A stretch of 64,000 nt of DNA from Bin87 sp965219925 (GTDB taxonomy: Bacteria; Chloroflexota; Dehalococcoidia; Lucifugimonadales; UBA3495), in contig OZ244795.1 of the NCBI GenBank assembly GCA_965219925.1, positions 2,480,001 to 2,544,000 of the forward strand, given 5' to 3'. The translations under genes were made by a program, and so were the position numbers. Below are positions 8,271 to 16,543 of the stretch, one piece after another; position 1 is the first letter of the stretch; the number at the start of each line of letters is the position of its first letter. The notes under the pieces were generated by a model that saw nothing but the letters and a program-made list of their open reading frames with translations, was not told the origin of the DNA and did not search any database.

Positions 8271-8415
8271 CAGGGTCATTCGGTTGTCATTGCGAGGAGC
8301 GCAGCGACGTGGCAATCTCGTTGAGGTTGAGCACGTGCCGGGGAACCATCATTGCTACGGCGACGAGATTGCCACGCTGCGCTCGCAATGACATGAGGAA
8401 AACCGAAAGGCCCTG
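8271..8415. mobile_element. Palindromic MITE-like element, CAGGG type (copy 3)
   Basis: A 145-bp element with left arm CAGGGTCATTCGGT and right arm CCGAAAGGCCCTG around the common core (8285-8393). It is the inverted counterpart of the element at 3687-3831, same length and same unequal arms. A GGCGGCC repeat lies at both flanks, slightly offset. The rest of the 540-bp trkH-leuS gap holds only a small hairpin near 8515-8533; no T-box or clear promoter was recognised. Confidence 0.75.
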
Positions 8416-8609
8416 TCGGCGGCCACGCCAGCCGCCGGAATTATCCCACCCTGGTGTTATACTGCATCCCTGAGTCAGAGCGGACGCACCCGGCGTGTGC
8501 TAATATGAGGCACGAACCTGCCTTGCAGGTTTGCCACGCCGTATTCAGGCTAGGTCAGGCGCCAATCTGAGTCTCAAACTATAGTTGATTTTCACAGAGG
8601 AAATTTCCA

Positions 8610-11087
8610 ATGACTACGGGCCAACGGCAGGTTGAGCTTCGCTTCGACGCAGTAGCGATTGATCGGAAGTGGCAAGAGCGTTGGGAGCGCGACGGTATCT
8701 ACCGGGTTGAAGACGAAGATCCGCGCCCCAAATGGTTCGAGATGACGATGTACCCGTATCCGTCGGGTGACTTGCACATCGGTCACTGGTATGCCATGGC
8801 GCCATCGGATGCCCATGCCCGTTTCCGGCGGATGCAGGGGTACAACGTGCTGCACCCGATCGGTTTTGACGCCTTCGGGCTGCCGGCGGAAAATGCCGCC
8901 ATATCGCGAGGTATCCATCCCTACGAATGGACAATGTCCAACGTAGATAACATGAGACGCCAATTGCGTTCGATAGGGGCGGTGTATGACTGGGACCGAG
9001 AAGTGGTGTGTTGCCTCCCCGAATACTATCGCTGGAACCAGTGGTTCTTTATAAAATTGTACGAACAGGGTCTGGCTTATCGCGCCAAAGCGCCGGTGGT
9101 CTGGTGTCCCTCGTGCCAAACCGTTTTGGCCAACGAGCAGGTGCTTAACGGAGTATGCGAAAGGTGTGACACACCGATAACCCGCCGCGATCTGGAGCAG
9201 TGGTTCCTCCGTATCACCGACTATGCCGATCAGTTGCTGGATTTTGACACGCTGGAAGACTGGCCTGACAAAATCCTGACCATGCAACGCAACTGGATCG
9301 GCCGCAGCGAAGGCGTTGAAATCGGTTTTGACATTTCCGAAAACGGATTGGACGAACGCGAAATTAAAACCTTCACAACCAGAATCGATACCATTTTCGG
9401 GGTAACATTTTTGGTCCTGGCGCCCGAACACCCGCTGGTTCCGCTCCTGACATCCGACAGCCGGCGAGAAGAAGTTGAAGCGTACATCGCCCAGGCCCGC
9501 GGCACATCTGAAATCGACCGCCTTTCGACCGACAAAGACAAGACCGGTGTGTTCATTGGCTCATACGCCCGCAACCGGCTGAACGGCGAACAAGTGCCGA
9601 TTTACATTGCCGACTACGTGCTCACCACCTATGGCACGGGCGCCGTGATGGGCGTGCCGGCTCACGACTCCCGGGACTTGGCGTTCGCGCGCAAGTATCG
9701 GTTGCCGATTCGCACCGTCATCGCACCCATCGAATGGGACGGCAGCGAACCAAAGGATGCGTACCTTGGCGAAGGATTCATGACCAATTCCGGCGCCTAC
9801 GACGGTATGACCGACCAGGAGGGTATGAAGGCCGTTGCCGACGACGTTGAACGCCGGGGTTGGGGCCGTCGGGCCGTCACCTATCGGCTGCGTGACTGGC
9901 TGATATCCAGACAGCGCTACTGGGGTACGCCGATTCCCATGGTGTATTGCAACGAATGCGGCGTGTCTCCGGTGGCCGAAGCCGACCTGCCAGTCCTGCT
10001 GCCGGAAGACGCAGAATTTCGTCCGACCGGCGAATCGCCCCTGGTCATCAACGCCGATTTCGTCAATACCGAATGTCCGCAGTGCGGGGGACCGGGTCGG
10101 CGTGAAACCGACACTATGGACACCTTTATGGATTCATCGTGGTACATGCTGCGCTATTGCAGCCCCAGGTACGACGGTGGTCCATTCGCCCCGCAGGCCG
10201 CTTCAGACTGGATGCCGGTGCGGCAATACACCGGTGGAGCCGAACATGCCGTGATGCACCTGCTTTACAGCCGGTTCTTCATCAAAGCCCTGCGCGACAT
10301 GGATATGCTCAACATCGACGAACCGTTCCTGAGGCTGTTCAACCAGGGAGTGATTCTGGGTCAGGACCACGAGAAGATGAGCAAAAGCCGCGGCAATGTG
10401 GTCAACCCCGACGATGTGATCGATCAGGTGGGAGCGGATGCCGTCCGGTGTTTCCTGATGTTCATCGGGCCCTGGGATCAGGGTGGGCCGTGGAGTGACG
10501 AAGGAATAAATGGCGTCGTGCGTTGGCTCAACCGCGTTTGGACCGTGGTGGAGCAGGATGCGGCTCTTTTGGACCAGGCTCCATCCGACCCCGCAACCGT
10601 CAGGGAAACCCAGCGCGTTTTGCACCAAACAATCCGCAAGTGCTATCAGGAACTGGACCGCTTCAAATTCAACACGGCCATCGCAGCGCTGATGGAACTC
10701 CTGAACCACCTGAACAAAGTGTGGAACGATCAGTCAGTGGACTCTTCGCTCTGGCAGGAATGCATCGAAAAATTCCTGCTCATGCTGGCCCCCATGGCGC
10801 CACACGTAGCCGAGGAGATGTGGGAGCGCACGGGTCACGCCTACAGCATTCACCAGCAGTTGTTCCCAACCTGGGATGACGAACTGGCCGCCGAGGAGGA
10901 AATAACCCTGGTGGTCCAGGTCAACGGCAAGGTGCGCGACCGCATACCCGTCCCGGCTGGCATCGCCGAAGCGGACGCCAGGGAGCTGGCCCTGGGTAGC
11001 CAACGGGTACAGTCCCACACCGACGGCAAGACGTTGAAGAACGTCGTTTACGTACCCGGGCGGTTGGTAAATGTTGTCGTTGCGTAA
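8610..11087 (+). CDS. leuS: Leucyl-tRNA synthetase
   Basis: The 825-residue class Ia synthetase charges tRNA-Leu. The HIGH motif is at residues 56-59 and KMSKS at about 589-593. A zinc-type Cys pair cluster (CPSC...CERC) lies near residues 170-192, and the CP1 editing domain (TTRIDTIFGVTFLVLAPEHPL, then YGTGAVMGVPAHDSRD) is intact. The C-terminal anticodon-binding region and VQVNGKVRDRI tail are also complete. It is separated from cbiC by only 38 bp, so read-through into the cobalamin genes is likely. Confidence 0.97.
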   Translation: MTTGQRQVELRFDAVAIDRKWQERWERDGIYRVEDEDPRPKWFEMTMYPYPSGDLHIGHWYAMAPSDAHARFRRMQGYNVLHPIGFDAFGLPAENAAISRGIHPYEWTMSNVDNMRRQLRSIGAVYDWDREVVCCLPEYYRWNQWFFIKLYEQGLAYRAKAPVVWCPSCQTVLANEQVLNGVCERCDTPITRRDLEQWFLRITDYADQLLDFDTLEDWPDKILTMQRNWIGRSEGVEIGFDISENGLDEREIKTFTTRIDTIFGVTFLVLAPEHPLVPLLTSDSRREEVEAYIAQARGTSEIDRLSTDKDKTGVFIGSYARNRLNGEQVPIYIADYVLTTYGTGAVMGVPAHDSRDLAFARKYRLPIRTVIAPIEWDGSEPKDAYLGEGFMTNSGAYDGMTDQEGMKAVADDVERRGWGRRAVTYRLRDWLISRQRYWGTPIPMVYCNECGVSPVAEADLPVLLPEDAEFRPTGESPLVINADFVNTECPQCGGPGRRETDTMDTFMDSSWYMLRYCSPRYDGGPFAPQAASDWMPVRQYTGGAEHAVMHLLYSRFFIKALRDMDMLNIDEPFLRLFNQGVILGQDHEKMSKSRGNVVNPDDVIDQVGADAVRCFLMFIGPWDQGGPWSDEGINGVVRWLNRVWTVVEQDAALLDQAPSDPATVRETQRVLHQTIRKCYQELDRFKFNTAIAALMELLNHLNKVWNDQSVDSSLWQECIEKFLLMLAPMAPHVAEEMWERTGHAYSIHQQLFPTWDDELAAEEEITLVVQVNGKVRDRIPVPAGIAEADARELALGSQRVQSHTDGKTLKNVVYVPGRLVNVVVA

Positions 11088-11125
11088 TAAAGATATCGTG
11101 GTTTTCCGGTTACGTTGGAAGCGAT

Positions 11126-11773
11126 ATGACGCTGGTAGATAAATACGCCCTGCTCCCCGAGGAGATTGACCGGCAAAGTCTGCTGATGGTCGCTGACAGC
11201 CTGCGAGACAGCGCTTCCACCGGAAACCTTACCGACGAGCAGCGGTATGTGCTGTATCGCATCGTTCGCGCGGAAGGCGATCCCGAAATTGCGGCCGACG
11301 TTCGGTTCAGTTCGACCGCAATCGAATCTGCGATGGCTGCTTTGAGGCACACCAAACGGGTGGTTACCGACGTGCGCATGGTCCAGGTCGGGATGTCCCG
11401 CGCCGCACTCGCCAAAAACGGCGTAGAAACTTCGTGCCTGATCGACGCCCCCGAGGTCGCCGACCGAGCGCGGCGCGAAGGCACGACGCGCAGCGTAGCG
11501 GCAGTTCGGGAGCTGGCGCCCCAAATGGACGGCGCAGTTGTTGCTATCGGGAACGCGCCGACTGCGTTGTTGGCGCTTCTCGACCTTATTGATGCCCAAC
11601 AGGTGGCGCCGGCAGTGGTGATCGGAATGCCGGTGGGGTTCGTGGCATGTCCGGAATCAAAACAGGAATTGGCCGCGCGTGATATACCGCACATCACGAT
11701 CCTGGGGCGACGGGGCGGTAGTTCTGCAGCGGCAGCCACAGTCAACGCTTTGCTGGATCTGTTGGGAGGTTAG
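11126..11773 (+). CDS. cbiC: Cobalt-precorrin-8 methylmutase (CbiC/CobH), substituted active site
   Basis: The 215-residue protein aligns along its length with CbiC/CobH, which moves the C11 methyl group to C12 to give cobyrinic acid. Conserved blocks VVAIGNAPTALLALL and IGMPVGFV..PESK are present. In characterised CobH the catalytic histidine sits in an RMVHACG-type motif; here the matching segment is YRIVRAEGDPE, so Arg48 occupies that place by my hand alignment. The gene may be an active variant or have a changed role. It starts the cbi series 38 bp after leuS and is followed 6 bp later by cbiX. Confidence 0.85.
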   Translation: MTLVDKYALLPEEIDRQSLLMVADSLRDSASTGNLTDEQRYVLYRIVRAEGDPEIAADVRFSSTAIESAMAALRHTKRVVTDVRMVQVGMSRAALAKNGVETSCLIDAPEVADRARREGTTRSVAAVRELAPQMDGAVVAIGNAPTALLALLDLIDAQQVAPAVVIGMPVGFVACPESKQELAARDIPHITILGRRGGSSAAAATVNALLDLLGG

Positions 11774-11779
11774 TAGATT

Positions 11780-12688
11780 ATGACCGTCGGGAATCAATCC
11801 GACACTGGCCCTGGCGGCAGCGCTAACGATCCTTCAAAATGGGGAGTAGTCCTGCTGTGCCACGGCAGTCAGCGCGGCGCGAGTCGGGACGAGTGTTCGT
11901 GCGCCTGGGCTGCTGATGGATCCCGGTTCCCCGCTTGGTGCCCGGGTTGTCCCAACACCCCCGTGGGGTTGAGAGAGGTTGCCAGACGGCTTGCCACCGA
12001 CCTGGAAAACGATGTTTCCCAGATAATCGTATCCTGCCTGGAATTCCTGCCGCCGCATCCTCCGGAGGCCGTCTCGATACTGGCCGACGGTGGTGTCAAC
12101 CGCGTGGTCGTCGCGCCCTATTTGTTGGGCAACGGAAAACACGCCACGCTGGAGATGGAGGAAGTTCTCGAAGAAATCGCGGCGGCTGCCCCGGGTGTAG
12201 AAGTTAGGCTGGCCGATGGATTGGGAACGGACATACGAATCGCCCACCTCGTGCGGGACCGCATCGCGGCGCTTCCGGACGGCGCAGCGGAGCCTACAGA
12301 CGGGAAACCAATCGGGGTGCTGATCGTTAAGGCCGGCACCCAGACGCGATACGACGATTGCGCCTGGTTGAAGGAACTGGGAAGTTGGGTAGAACGCGAT
12401 CTGGGCAGCGGTTTCGCGGTAACCGTGGCCCAATCCCACTACGGCGACCCCACAATGGAGCACGCCGTCGCCGAGCTGGTGAAGGAAAGGAACGTGGGGA
12501 GCCTGATCTGCGTACCGTATATTTTCTTTCCAGGGCTGATTTTGCAGCGCAATGTGCTGGGTACTATGGCTAAACTCCGCGAGGAATACCCCCATGTTCC
12601 CATGTGGGTTGCCCCACCGTTGGGCGTGGACGACAGGCTGGTTGCGGTGGCCAGCGACCGGGTTCGGGCAGCAAAGGCGCTCTCCTGA
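11780..12688 (+). CDS. cbiX: CbiX-type sirohydrochlorin cobaltochelatase with Cys-rich insertion
   Basis: The 302-residue long-form chelatase inserts Co2+ into sirohydrochlorin. Domain 1 has predicted metal-ligand histidines in LLCHGS (His28) and GNGKH (His121). Domain 2 repeats the fold (PYIFFPGLILQRN), but its first His position is Ala in IVKAGTQTR, as expected for a structural half. Between the first strand and helix is an insertion with CxC (39, 41) and CxxC (54, 57), which could bind zinc or an Fe-S cluster. Known Fe-S CbiX proteins carry such motifs at the C-terminus instead. Confidence 0.85.
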   Translation: MTVGNQSDTGPGGSANDPSKWGVVLLCHGSQRGASRDECSCAWAADGSRFPAWCPGCPNTPVGLREVARRLATDLENDVSQIIVSCLEFLPPHPPEAVSILADGGVNRVVVAPYLLGNGKHATLEMEEVLEEIAAAAPGVEVRLADGLGTDIRIAHLVRDRIAALPDGAAEPTDGKPIGVLIVKAGTQTRYDDCAWLKELGSWVERDLGSGFAVTVAQSHYGDPTMEHAVAELVKERNVGSLICVPYIFFPGLILQRNVLGTMAKLREEYPHVPMWVAPPLGVDDRLVAVASDRVRAAKALS

Positions 12689-12743
12689 CCGCCGTTCGCC
12701 GCACGACATTCCGGCGGCGCGGTCCGAATACTAAGGGTTGCCC

Positions 12744-12770
12744 CTCCCACATCGACCGGTGATGTGGGAG
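12744..12770. terminator. Perfect hairpin after cbiX
   Basis: CTCCCACATC and GATGTGGGAG form a perfect 10-bp stem with a seven-base loop, 55 bp after the cbiX stop. No U-tract follows, so termination is possible but not shown. It is the first structure in the 344-bp gap before cbiD. Confidence 0.4.
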
Positions 12771-12797
12771 CCCGGCGATTGGCGCCGGTCAGGGAGT

Positions 12798-12951
12798 CAT
12801 GGCTCGCGCATTGGCGTCTTTCGGTTGTCATTGCGAGCGCAGCGTGGCAATCTCATTGGGGCAACAGTCATGGCTCCTGGAACGAGATTGCCACGCTGCG
12901 CTCGCAATGACAAAAACGAGAAAACCGAAAAGCCATGGCTCGCCCGTTGGC
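12798..12951. mobile_element. Palindromic element with direct-repeat flanks (copy 4)
   Basis: A shortened version of the common core (12826-12912) is bordered by a TTTCGGTT arm on the left and AAAACCGAAAA on the right. The flanks CATGGCTCGCGCATTGGC (12798-12815) and CATGGCTCGCCCGTTGGC (12934-12951) are direct repeats with two mismatches in 18. This spacing is longer than in the other copies and may be a duplication of host sequence. The element splits the cbi series between cbiX and cbiD. Confidence 0.65.
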
Positions 12952-13032
12952 AAGTTTCCCAGAGCTTGATAGATAGGGTAGAATTGACGGAGTGGCGGCA
13001 ACATTTGGAAACTGCAACCTTGAACAGGCACG

Positions 13033-14265
13033 ATGAGCACAACTGACGATACGGCGCAAACCCAAGACAGGCCGGAAAGCGATTACTCCCGTCCGACCAA
13101 GCGTGATCCCAAAGGGATGCGGACCGGATACACGACGGGAACTACCGCGGCGGCGGCGGCTAAAGCGGCAGTAATACTGATGCTGTCGGGAAAGGCTCCC
13201 GACGAAGTTTCGGTGACGCTGCCAGGCGGTCGCGGAGCAGCGTTGTTGAAAGTCCACCGCAGCTGGCCCATGGATCCAGCGGAAGGCGTTCGTTGTTCGG
13301 TAATCAAGGACGGAGGAGACGACCCCGACGTTACCCACGGGGCGGAGATCATCGTGGGAGTCTGGCGTCTGCCCGACGGCAATAAAGGATTGCAAATTAC
13401 GGGCGGGCCGGGCGTAGGAACGGTGACCCGTCCTGGCACCGGCATTGAAGTAGGCGAACCGGCGGTAACACGCGTTCCCCGGCGCATGATGACCGACGCC
13501 GTCGCTCAAGGGTTGATCGAGTGTGGGTGGCCCCCGGAAACCGGGGTCCGAACACGCATAACAGTGCCCAACGGCGAAGAAATAGCCAAACAGACCACCA
13601 ACGCCAGACTTGGGGTGCTGGGCGGTATCAGCATCCTGGGAAGCACCGGCGTGGTGCAGCCCTTCAGCACTGCGGCCTGGCGGGCCAGCGTCCATCTGGC
13701 CGTGGATGTAGCGGCCACCAACGGCCTTGACCATCTCGTATTGTCCACCGGTACGCGCAGCGAAGAATACACCCGCCGGTTGCTGGAATTGCCCGATATG
13801 GCCTACATCGAAGCCGGAATCTTTTCCGGCCCGTCGATGAAACGGTGCGTAAACAAAGGCATCAAGCGCGTCGCACACGTGGGGATGGTTGGCAAGTTCT
13901 CCAAAATGGCGATGGGATATTTTGTTACGCACGTGGCAGGAAACCGTGTCGATACCGAATTTTTGGCCCAACTCGCCGGGCAATGCGGTGCATCGGAGTC
14001 GCTGCAGCAGGAAATGCGCGAGGCCGCCAGCGGTCGGCATTTCCAGGAACTGGCTCAGGAACACGGCGTAATGTCGGTGTTCCCCCTGATGTGTCAACTC
14101 GTATGTGAACAGGCGCAAAAATATCTTGGCGACAATGGGCCATCAATCACCGTTGATGCGTTGTGTTTCGACTTTGAAGGCAACCTGCTGGGCGCCGCCA
14201 GTACCTCACCGGACGGCATCCCCATGCGTGATCCGTCAGCGCTGGCGACGGATGGTCAAGGTTAA
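13033..14265 (+). CDS. cbiD: Cobalt-precorrin-5B (C1)-methyltransferase
   Basis: The 410-residue enzyme methylates C1 of the corrin ring in the anaerobic, cobalt-early pathway. The diagnostic RTGYTTGTTAAAAAKAA motif (residues 31-47), a TGGPGVG segment near 120 and a GVLGGISILGSTG glycine-rich loop are clear. A conserved KFSKMAMG stretch lies near residue 287. CbiD is specific to the anaerobic route, which supports the same reading for the cluster. The coding end overlaps the predicted cbiT start by 14 bp. Confidence 0.95.
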   Translation: MSTTDDTAQTQDRPESDYSRPTKRDPKGMRTGYTTGTTAAAAAKAAVILMLSGKAPDEVSVTLPGGRGAALLKVHRSWPMDPAEGVRCSVIKDGGDDPDVTHGAEIIVGVWRLPDGNKGLQITGGPGVGTVTRPGTGIEVGEPAVTRVPRRMMTDAVAQGLIECGWPPETGVRTRITVPNGEEIAKQTTNARLGVLGGISILGSTGVVQPFSTAAWRASVHLAVDVAATNGLDHLVLSTGTRSEEYTRRLLELPDMAYIEAGIFSGPSMKRCVNKGIKRVAHVGMVGKFSKMAMGYFVTHVAGNRVDTEFLAQLAGQCGASESLQQEMREAASGRHFQELAQEHGVMSVFPLMCQLVCEQAQKYLGDNGPSITVDALCFDFEGNLLGAASTSPDGIPMRDPSALATDGQG

Positions 14266-14881
14266 ACCGTTGGGAAACGTGGAACGGGCGGAGATAACCT
14301 GTCGTCGATTCGGGTTGCCCGATCATGCGTTTGAACAAAGGCGTCCCTTGCGCGGTCAGATAACCAAATCGGAAGCAAGGGCGGTGAGTCTGCACGCACT
14401 CGGTCTGCGTATCGGCAGCATTATTTGGGACATCGGAGCCGGAACCGGATCTGTGGCCATCGAGGCCGCCCGCATCGCCTCGCAAGGCCACGTTTATGCT
14501 GTGGACCGGGACGACGCCAATTCGCACCTGTTGGAACAAAACGTGGAAAAGTACGGGGACGGGCGAGTCTCCGTGGTTATTGGGGAAGCGCCCGGAGTTT
14601 TGGCAAACCTGCCCGATCCGGATGCGGCATTCATCGGGGGCGGCGGCCGCGCCCTGCCGGAGATTCTGGACGCCGTTGTCCCACGGTTGCGGCCTGCCGG
14701 GCGCGTGGTCGCGAATTTCGCGGCAATCGAAAGGGCTAACTTTGCCTACAAAAGCCTTCGCGACGCCGGTATGTCACCCGAGTTGACAATGGTAACCGCC
14801 GCGCGAGGACGCGAATTGCCCGACGGTGCGCTGCGACTGGAATCCATGAATCCCGTCTTTGTGGTCTGGGGGCAGCGATGA
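14252..14881 (+). CDS. cbiT: Cobalt-precorrin-6B C15-methyltransferase (decarboxylating)
   Basis: The 209-residue protein is the CbiT half of the CbiE/CbiT (CobL) pair. It carries the class I SAM-binding signature IIWDIGAGTGSVAIEAAR, the acidic end of strand 2 (YAVDRD) and the AAFIGGGG-like strand 4 region. It methylates C15 and removes the C12 acetate carboxyl. The ATG at 14252 overlaps cbiD; later TTG/GTG codons (14270, 14279) are alternatives. CbiE is neither fused to it nor adjacent. The stop overlaps the cbiL start by 4 bp. Confidence 0.9.
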   Translation: MVKVKPLGNVERAEITCRRFGLPDHAFEQRRPLRGQITKSEARAVSLHALGLRIGSIIWDIGAGTGSVAIEAARIASQGHVYAVDRDDANSHLLEQNVEKYGDGRVSVVIGEAPGVLANLPDPDAAFIGGGGRALPEILDAVVPRLRPAGRVVANFAAIERANFAYKSLRDAGMSPELTMVTAARGRELPDGALRLESMNPVFVVWGQR

Positions 14882-15606
14882 CGTCGGCGAGGCCCGCGGG
14901 CACACCGGTCGGAACCCTCTACGGAGTTGGCGTGGGGCCCGGAGATCCTGAGCTGCTCACGCTGAAGGCCCAGCGTGTGCTGCAATCGGTGCCAATAATT
15001 TGGGCTCCCCAGGCAGGTGTCAGCACGGAAAGCTACGCCTATAGTATCGCCAAGGGTTTCATAAACGAGGAAACTCAGGAAGTGGTCAAGTCCACCTTCC
15101 CGACCAACGACGAAGAAGCGGCCGGCGAAGTATGGCGCGTAACGGCCCGGGAAATCGCAAATCGCCTGGAAGCCGGCCATGATGTGGCGTTCATCACTGA
15201 GGGCGACCCCATGTTGTACAGCACGTTTGCCTATGTGCTGGAAACCATCCTGACCGAATATCCACACCTTCCGGTGGAGATAGTCCCGGGTGTATCGTCC
15301 GTCATGGCGGCGGCTGCTTCGGCGGCGGCCCCTCTGGTCACCCACGGCCAGAGGCTGGCAATTTTGCCGGCGGTGTATGGTATCGATGACCTGCGCGAAG
15401 CCATCGCCCTGTATGACACCATTGTGCTGATGAAAGTAAACCGCACATTGTTGGATGCGCTGGCTAACCTGGAACGGTTGGGCCTGGCGGGACGAACCAT
15501 TTATGTCCGGCGGGCGAGCACCGAAAGCGAACGGGTGGTGCAGAATATCCAGGAATTAACTTCGGAAGACCTGGACTATTTTTCGCTGCTCATCATCAGG
15601 CGATAG
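14878..15606 (+). CDS. cbiL: Cobalt-precorrin-2 C20-methyltransferase
   Basis: The 242-residue enzyme is a class III tetrapyrrole methylase. The N-terminal GVGVGPGDPELLTLKA motif, the ITEGDPMLYSTFAYV loop and the PGVSSVMAAAA stretch with the following Gln-Arg-Leu-Ala-Ile-Leu-Pro match CbiL/CobI, which adds the C20 methyl from SAM. The start ATG overlaps the cbiT stop in an ATGA junction, indicating translational coupling. The order cbiT-cbiL-cbiF-cbiG-cbiH is compact and co-directional. Confidence 0.93.
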   Translation: MTSARPAGTPVGTLYGVGVGPGDPELLTLKAQRVLQSVPIIWAPQAGVSTESYAYSIAKGFINEETQEVVKSTFPTNDEEAAGEVWRVTAREIANRLEAGHDVAFITEGDPMLYSTFAYVLETILTEYPHLPVEIVPGVSSVMAAAASAAAPLVTHGQRLAILPAVYGIDDLREAIALYDTIVLMKVNRTLLDALANLERLGLAGRTIYVRRASTESERVVQNIQELTSEDLDYFSLLIIRR

Positions 15607-15640
15607 CCGGCAGCGGTTGACGTCGAAGGATTTTTACATC

Positions 15641-16534
15641 GTGAATGGCGGCAAAGTCTACATCATCGGAGCCGGGCCAGGCGACCCGGAGTTACTCACG
15701 CTAAAAGCGAAAAGAATTATTGAACTCGCTGACGTCATTATCTATGCGGATTCACTGGTTCCGGAAGAAATAGCCGGATTCGCGAAAGCGGACGCTCAAA
15801 TCTACGGCAGCAAGGAAATGTCGTTGGACCAGATCATGTCGGTGACCCTGCAGGCCGTGGCTGACGACCGGGTGGTGGCGCGCATCCAGAGCGGCGACCC
15901 GTCGCTCTATGGCGCAACCCTCGAGCAGATGAGAATTCTGGAAGCGCAACAAATCGACTACGAAATCATTCCGGGTGTGAGCGCGGCTTTCGCCGCGGCG
16001 GCGGTCCTGAAATCAGAGCTGACCGTGCCGGAAGTTTCGCAGACCGTAATCATGACCAGGGCCGTGGGCCGGGTGCCCATGCCGGAAGGCGAAGACCTGA
16101 TCGGCCTCGCGCGCCATGGCAGTACGCTGGTGATTTTCCTCAGCGTCACCCGAATGTTCCGTATCGCCAACCAACTGCAGGAAGCCGGCTATCCGGCGGA
16201 TACGCCGGTAGCGGTCGCGTATCGAGTCGGGTGGCCCGAAGAACTCATCATCCGGGGCACGTTGACCGATATCGCTCAAAAAGTCAGGGATGCGAAAATA
16301 ACGCTCCAGGCCCTCATTATCGTGGGCAAGGCGGTGGACCCCAAACTGCTGGATCCCGATGCCGGTGAGAAAGTTGCTGTATCGCATCTTTATTCCGACG
16401 AATACACGCACTTGTACCGGCGGGCGGGGCAGGGAGCTCACGCGGACGCCGACCGCGCGGAGCTGTATACCGCTGGCGGGTACGAAGTGCAGCCCGAAGC
16501 GGCGGCATCGGCGCCACCGGACGGCAACGATTAG
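15641..16534 (+). CDS. cbiF: Cobalt-precorrin-4 C11-methyltransferase
   Basis: A 297-residue class III SAM methylase of the CbiF/CobM group: VYIIGAGPGDPELLTLKAKR at the start, IQSGDPSLYGAT, PGVSAAFAAAA, and the RVGWPEELIIRGTL segment near residue 195. It methylates C11. The GTG at 15641 is preferred because GAAGGA sits ten bases upstream; an in-frame TTG at 15617 would add eight residues. A C-terminal extension of about 40 residues beyond the methylase fold is Ala/Glu-rich and probably disordered. Confidence 0.93.
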   Translation: MNGGKVYIIGAGPGDPELLTLKAKRIIELADVIIYADSLVPEEIAGFAKADAQIYGSKEMSLDQIMSVTLQAVADDRVVARIQSGDPSLYGATLEQMRILEAQQIDYEIIPGVSAAFAAAAVLKSELTVPEVSQTVIMTRAVGRVPMPEGEDLIGLARHGSTLVIFLSVTRMFRIANQLQEAGYPADTPVAVAYRVGWPEELIIRGTLTDIAQKVRDAKITLQALIIVGKAVDPKLLDPDAGEKVAVSHLYSDEYTHLYRRAGQGAHADADRAELYTAGGYEVQPEAAASAPPDGND

Positions 16535-16543
16535 TTCTCAGCG

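Noticed and set aside
8067..8609. Leucine T-box before leuS
   Set aside because: No AGGGTGG-type T-box or terminator was found; only a palindromic element and a small hairpin.
11088..11125. Cobalamin riboswitch before cbiC
   Set aside because: The 38-bp gap is too short and contains no B12-box-like sequence.
12868..14118. 416-codon minus-strand frame opposite cbiD
   Set aside because: No recognisable motifs; cbiD on the other strand is unambiguous.
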